Below, piece after piece: positions 14,874 through 17,433 of a DNA stretch of 17,433 bases. The number at the start of each line of letters is the position of its first letter. The first letter of the stretch is position 1. Under the pieces are notes generated by a model, which saw nothing but the letters and a program-made list of their open reading frames with translations, had not been told where the DNA came from and searched no databases. Source of the DNA: JBNAVY01 sp049700195 (GTDB taxonomy: Bacteria; Bacillota; Thermoanaerobacteria; Thermoanaerobacterales; Thermoanaerobacteraceae); the NCBI GenBank assembly GCA_049700195.1, contig JBNAVY010000039.1, forward strand, positions 1 through 17,433, in the 5' to 3' direction. A program made the position numbers and the translations under genes.

Positions 14874-15296
14874 TTGCAAGTATTTTTATTATTATGGATT
14901 TTTACAGTGTTCGCTGGTATTATAGCTGATATTTTTATAAATAATATTCTTTTTATAAACTTTTCAATAGGTGCTGTATTTGCAATAATTGCTTATATGC
15001 TGGGATTTCCGATAGGATTTCAGGTTATTATATTTCTTTTGATGGGAAATTCGCTTTTTGCTATTACTTATTTCTATATTAGAAAACGGTTTAAAAATAT
15101 ACCTCAAGTAAGCCCATATGAGAAAACATTTATAGGGAAAACCTTCAAACTAAATAAAGATTTAGACTTAGAAGGACAAGTGATGTTCAATGGCATATAT
15201 TGGATAGCTGTTTCTGATGAACCTTTAAAAAAAGGAGATATAGTTGTTATAAAAGCAATAAAAGGCAATAAAATAATAATTAAAAAGAAGGAGTAA
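14874..15296 (+). CDS. Short NfeD-like membrane protein
   Basis: NfeD proteins pair with SPFH proteins and are thought to organise membrane microdomains. This 140-residue product is the short form without a ClpP-like protease domain. The first 70 or so residues hold two to three hydrophobic segments, with the glycine-containing turns usual in the family. The C-terminal part (about residues 80-140) fits the OB-fold domain: IGKTFKLNKDLDLEGQVMFNGIYWIAVSDEPLKKGDIVVIKAIKGNKIIIKKK. The start is TTG, chosen because an AGGGGGG site lies 7 nt before it and no better start gives the hydrophobic N-terminus. The stop overlaps the ribosome site of the paraslipin gene 7 nt on, so the two are co-expressed. 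Confidence 0.88.
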   Translation: MQVFLLLWIFTVFAGIIADIFINNILFINFSIGAVFAIIAYMLGFPIGFQVIIFLLMGNSLFAITYFYIRKRFKNIPQVSPYEKTFIGKTFKLNKDLDLEGQVMFNGIYWIAVSDEPLKKGDIVVIKAIKGNKIIIKKKE

Positions 15297-15302
15297 TGGC
15301 AT

Positions 15303-16253
15303 ATGTTTTCATTAGTTATTTTTTCTGTAATAATTCTAGTATTTTTACTTTTTATACTTTTATCTTCAGTAAAAATTGTAACAACTGGTTATGTATATGT
15401 TGTTGAAAGAATGGGACAATTTTATAAAGTTTTAGAGCCGGGTTGGCATCTCATAATACCTTTTTTAGATTATGTAAGGGCTAAGGTGTCAACTAAACAG
15501 CAAATATTAGATATTGAACCACAGAGTGTTATAACAAAAGATAATGTAAAAATATCTATTGATAATGTTATATTTTTTAAAGTTATGAATGCCCGTGATG
15601 CTGTATACAATATAGAAAATTTTAAAGCAGGTATAACTTATTCAACCATTACCAATATGAGAAATATAGTAGGGAATATGACTCTAGATGAGGTTTTATC
15701 AGGTAGGGATAAAATTAATTCTGAATTATTAGAAGTAGTTGATGAATTAACTGACGCATATGGTATAAAAATCTTGTCTGTTGAAATAAAAAATATTATG
15801 CCACCAGAGGAAATCCAACAGGCAATGGAGAAACAAATGAGAGCAGAGAGAGATAAAAGGGCAACGATTTTACAAGCAGAAGGAGAAAAACAAAGTGCAA
15901 TTGCTAAAGCTGAAGGTTTAAAGCAGGCAAAAATTTTAGAAGCTGAGGGAGAAAAGGAAGCTAATATAAGAAGAGCTGAAGGATTAAGGCAATCTCAGTT
16001 ATTAGAAGCAGAAGGCAAAGCAGGAGCAATTGAAGCTATAGCTAAGGCTCAGGCAGAAGCAATAAATTTTGTTAACAGAGCGATAATTGAATCTGGAACA
16101 AATGAAAAAGTAATTGCATTAAAACAAATAGATGCTTTACAAGAAATGGCTAAAAACCCTGCTAATAAACTTATAATTCCAGATAGACTTTTAGATACTT
16201 TAGGTAGTATTGCAGCAATTTCAGATTTAATAAAAAATAAGGATGAAAAATAA
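15303..16253 (+). CDS. SPFH-domain paraslipin (stomatin/QmcA-like)
   Basis: This is a membrane-anchored scaffold protein of the stomatin/prohibitin group, expected to oligomerise and act with the NfeD protein encoded just before it. The 316-residue product has an N-terminal hydrophobic anchor (about residues 1-22). The SPFH domain follows (ERMGQFYKVLEPGWHLIIPF, then LDIEPQSVITKDNVKISIDNVIFFKV and VEIKNIMPPEEIQQAMEKQMRAERDKRA). A long Ala/Glu/Lys-rich coiled coil (about residues 180-250) has repeated AEGxK/R units, followed by a tail with NPANKLIIPD. These are paraslipin features; FloA-type flotillins are longer in the coil and different in the tail. AAGGAG overlaps the nfeD stop. The family is also called QmcA in enterobacteria. 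Confidence 0.93.
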   Translation: MFSLVIFSVIILVFLLFILLSSVKIVTTGYVYVVERMGQFYKVLEPGWHLIIPFLDYVRAKVSTKQQILDIEPQSVITKDNVKISIDNVIFFKVMNARDAVYNIENFKAGITYSTITNMRNIVGNMTLDEVLSGRDKINSELLEVVDELTDAYGIKILSVEIKNIMPPEEIQQAMEKQMRAERDKRATILQAEGEKQSAIAKAEGLKQAKILEAEGEKEANIRRAEGLRQSQLLEAEGKAGAIEAIAKAQAEAINFVNRAIIESGTNEKVIALKQIDALQEMAKNPANKLIIPDRLLDTLGSIAAISDLIKNKDEK

Positions 16254-16291
16254 TTTCTATAACAATAAAATAAAAAATAACATTATAGATT

Positions 16292-16365
16292 TTAGAATGT
16301 CATCTTAGATTCAATAATTGAAATATATTTATTTTTGTGTAAGTGGTAATAAGATGACATTCTAA
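16292..16365. repeat. 16-bp perfect inverted repeat with 42-nt loop between convergent genes
   Basis: The arm 16292-16307 is the exact reverse complement of 16350-16365 (TTAGAATGTCATCTTA). A smaller palindrome, TTCAATAATTGAA (16310-16322), lies in the loop. AT-rich runs flank both sides, including six T residues at 16370-16375 for the plus strand. It lies between the paraslipin stop and the convergent asparaginase stop, so a two-way terminator is the simplest reading. The loop is long for that; a small remnant mobile element is another possibility. Confidence 0.75.
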
Positions 16366-16373
16366 TTAATTTT

Positions 16374-17372
16374 TTATCTTCTTCTTTTATATATATCTCT
16401 TTCAAAAATTTCTCTTATTTCATCATGATTATTTGTATATCCTAATGCAATCATTAATTTAATTCTAGCTTTTTGTCCAGGTAAATTATCTCCAAGAATG
16501 ACGCCCATAGAAGTTAAATTTTTACCTCCGCCTTCATACCCATAAGTATCTAAGACTCTTCCTCTCGAACATCTGGAAACAAGAACAATTACTGTACCAT
16601 TTGAAATTGCATATTTAATACCCTCAACCATTTTAGGAGTTACATTGCCTCTTCCTGTTCCTTCAATTACTATTCCTTTTTCTCCAGAGTCAACTAAAAA
16701 TTTGAATAATCTGTCGTCCATTCCAGCGACAGTTTTTAAAAGACTAACACGAGGTTCTATATTTTCAGTTGGTATATAATCATGATACAAAATATCTCTG
16801 TAAAATATAGCTTCATCATTGTCTACAATTCCAAGAGGTCCAAAATCAGGACTTTTGAAAGTATCTAAACTTAAAGTGTGAGTTTTTGTAACTTCACTTG
16901 CTGCATTTATTTCATTGTTAAATACTACTAAAACTCCTTTTCCTTTTGCTTGTTCAGAAATTGCAGTACAAATAGATGAAGCTATATTACTTGGTCCATC
17001 ATAGCCTAGCTCAGAGCTGTTTCTCATAGAACCGGTTACAATAACCGGCTTTTGGGTTTTTAAAGTCAAATCTAAAAAATATGCAGTTTCTTCAAGAGTA
17101 TCCGTACCGTGTGTTACAACTGCACCACTTATATCTTCTCTTAAGAGTACGTTTTCAAGCATTTTTTTTAAATTAAACATAATCTGGGGTGTAACATGAG
17201 GGCCAGGATATTCTCCAAATTGGAGCATTTCTATATCAGCGTAATTTTCTATGCCAGTTACCATATGAAGAATATCTTTTCCAGATAAGGCAGGTATAGC
17301 AGCATTTAATCGTGGATCTATTTTCATTGAAATTGTGCCACCAGTAAAAATAATAGCTATTTTTTTCTTCAT
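16374..17372 (-). CDS. L-asparaginase-family amidohydrolase, cytoplasmic
   Basis: Family members hydrolyse L-asparagine to aspartate and ammonia. The 332-residue protein has no signal peptide, so it should be cytoplasmic. Catalytic positions of the family are present: T13 in TGGTIS, T90-D91 in THGTDTLEET, and K163 in VTKTHT. The flexible N-terminal loop (residues 17-30, IDPRLNAAIPALSG in part) lacks the Tyr that corresponds to Tyr25 of the E. coli periplasmic enzyme, so substrate preference is uncertain. The C-terminal part (GTGRGNV, VLVSRCSRGRVLDTYGYEGG) is typical, and the length is normal. It is the only minus-strand gene. AGGAGGT (17385-17379) lies 6 nt before the ATG. Related amidases, or a second amide as substrate, cannot be excluded. 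Confidence 0.9.
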   Translation of the reverse strand: MKKKIAIIFTGGTISMKIDPRLNAAIPALSGKDILHMVTGIENYADIEMLQFGEYPGPHVTPQIMFNLKKMLENVLLREDISGAVVTHGTDTLEETAYFLDLTLKTQKPVIVTGSMRNSSELGYDGPSNIASSICTAISEQAKGKGVLVVFNNEINAASEVTKTHTLSLDTFKSPDFGPLGIVDNDEAIFYRDILYHDYIPTENIEPRVSLLKTVAGMDDRLFKFLVDSGEKGIVIEGTGRGNVTPKMVEGIKYAISNGTVIVLVSRCSRGRVLDTYGYEGGGKNLTSMGVILGDNLPGQKARIKLMIALGYTNNHDEIREIFERDIYKRRR

Positions 17373-17422
17373 AAAATTACCTCCTAATTTTATTAAATTA
17401 AATAAAACAATTTTAAATTTAT

Positions 17423-17428
17423 ATTATA
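17423..17428 (-). promoter_or_regulatory. Candidate -10 box of the asparaginase gene
   Basis: TATAAT is read on the minus strand at 17428-17423, about 50 nt before the start codon. The matching -35 would lie beyond the window edge, so it cannot be checked. The region is very AT-rich, which lowers confidence. Confidence 0.4.
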
Positions 17429-17433
17429 AATGC

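Noticed and set aside
1..17433. CRISPR arrays, tRNA or rRNA genes, insertion sequences and phage genes
   Set aside because: No regularly spaced repeats, no cloverleaf-like sequence, and no transposase, integrase or phage protein were seen on either strand.

Overview
The window is AT-rich and densely coded, and almost every gene reads rightward. Gene content and order match the conserved heat-shock and translation neighbourhood of anaerobic Bacillota (class Clostridia): lepA, hemW, hrcA, grpE, dnaK, dnaJ, prmA, rsmE, mtaB, a HIT gene, rpsU, yqeY, nfeD and a paraslipin gene. Purine-rich Shine-Dalgarno sites, a HrcA/CIRCE system and five non-ATG starts (four GTG, one TTG) fit this group. I cannot name the genus from sequence alone.

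Region 1 (1-2762) is the least familiar part. It holds the 3' portion of a gene for an alkaline-phosphatase-like domain fused to a polytopic membrane domain, then a family-4 glycosyltransferase, then an unrecognised 88-residue single-pass membrane protein. The three are closely spaced and probably co-transcribed. A role in envelope glycan or lipid modification is inference only.

Region 2 (2763-5701) carries lepA and hemW, which overlap by 4 bp. Region 3 (5707-12206) is the class I heat-shock operon. It opens with a vegetative promoter with an extended -10 and a perfect CIRCE operator, then runs hrcA-grpE-dnaK-dnaJ-prmA-rsmE to an intrinsic terminator. HrcA should repress its own operon. GrpE, DnaK and DnaJ form one chaperone machine. 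PrmA and RsmE modify ribosomal components. A 9-bp hairpin without a T tract lies between dnaK and dnaJ.

Region 4 (12270-14850) contains mtaB (tRNA methylthiotransferase), a HIT-family hydrolase, rpsU behind a full-consensus promoter, and yqeY, ending at a hairpin terminator with a short T tract. Region 5 (14874-16253) is a short NfeD-like membrane protein paired with an SPFH paraslipin. Region 6 (16254-17433) has an asparaginase-family gene on the minus strand, convergent with the paraslipin gene; a 16-bp perfect inverted repeat with a 42-nt loop separates them.

Most of the window is well-known housekeeping DNA. I see no CRISPR array, phage gene, insertion sequence, transposase, tRNA or rRNA. 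No intergenic gap exceeds 300 bases; the largest are 12171-12309 and 16254-16373, and both contain described elements. The parts most worth a second look are the three upstream genes, the isolated inverted repeat at 16292-16365, and the regulatory hairpins.
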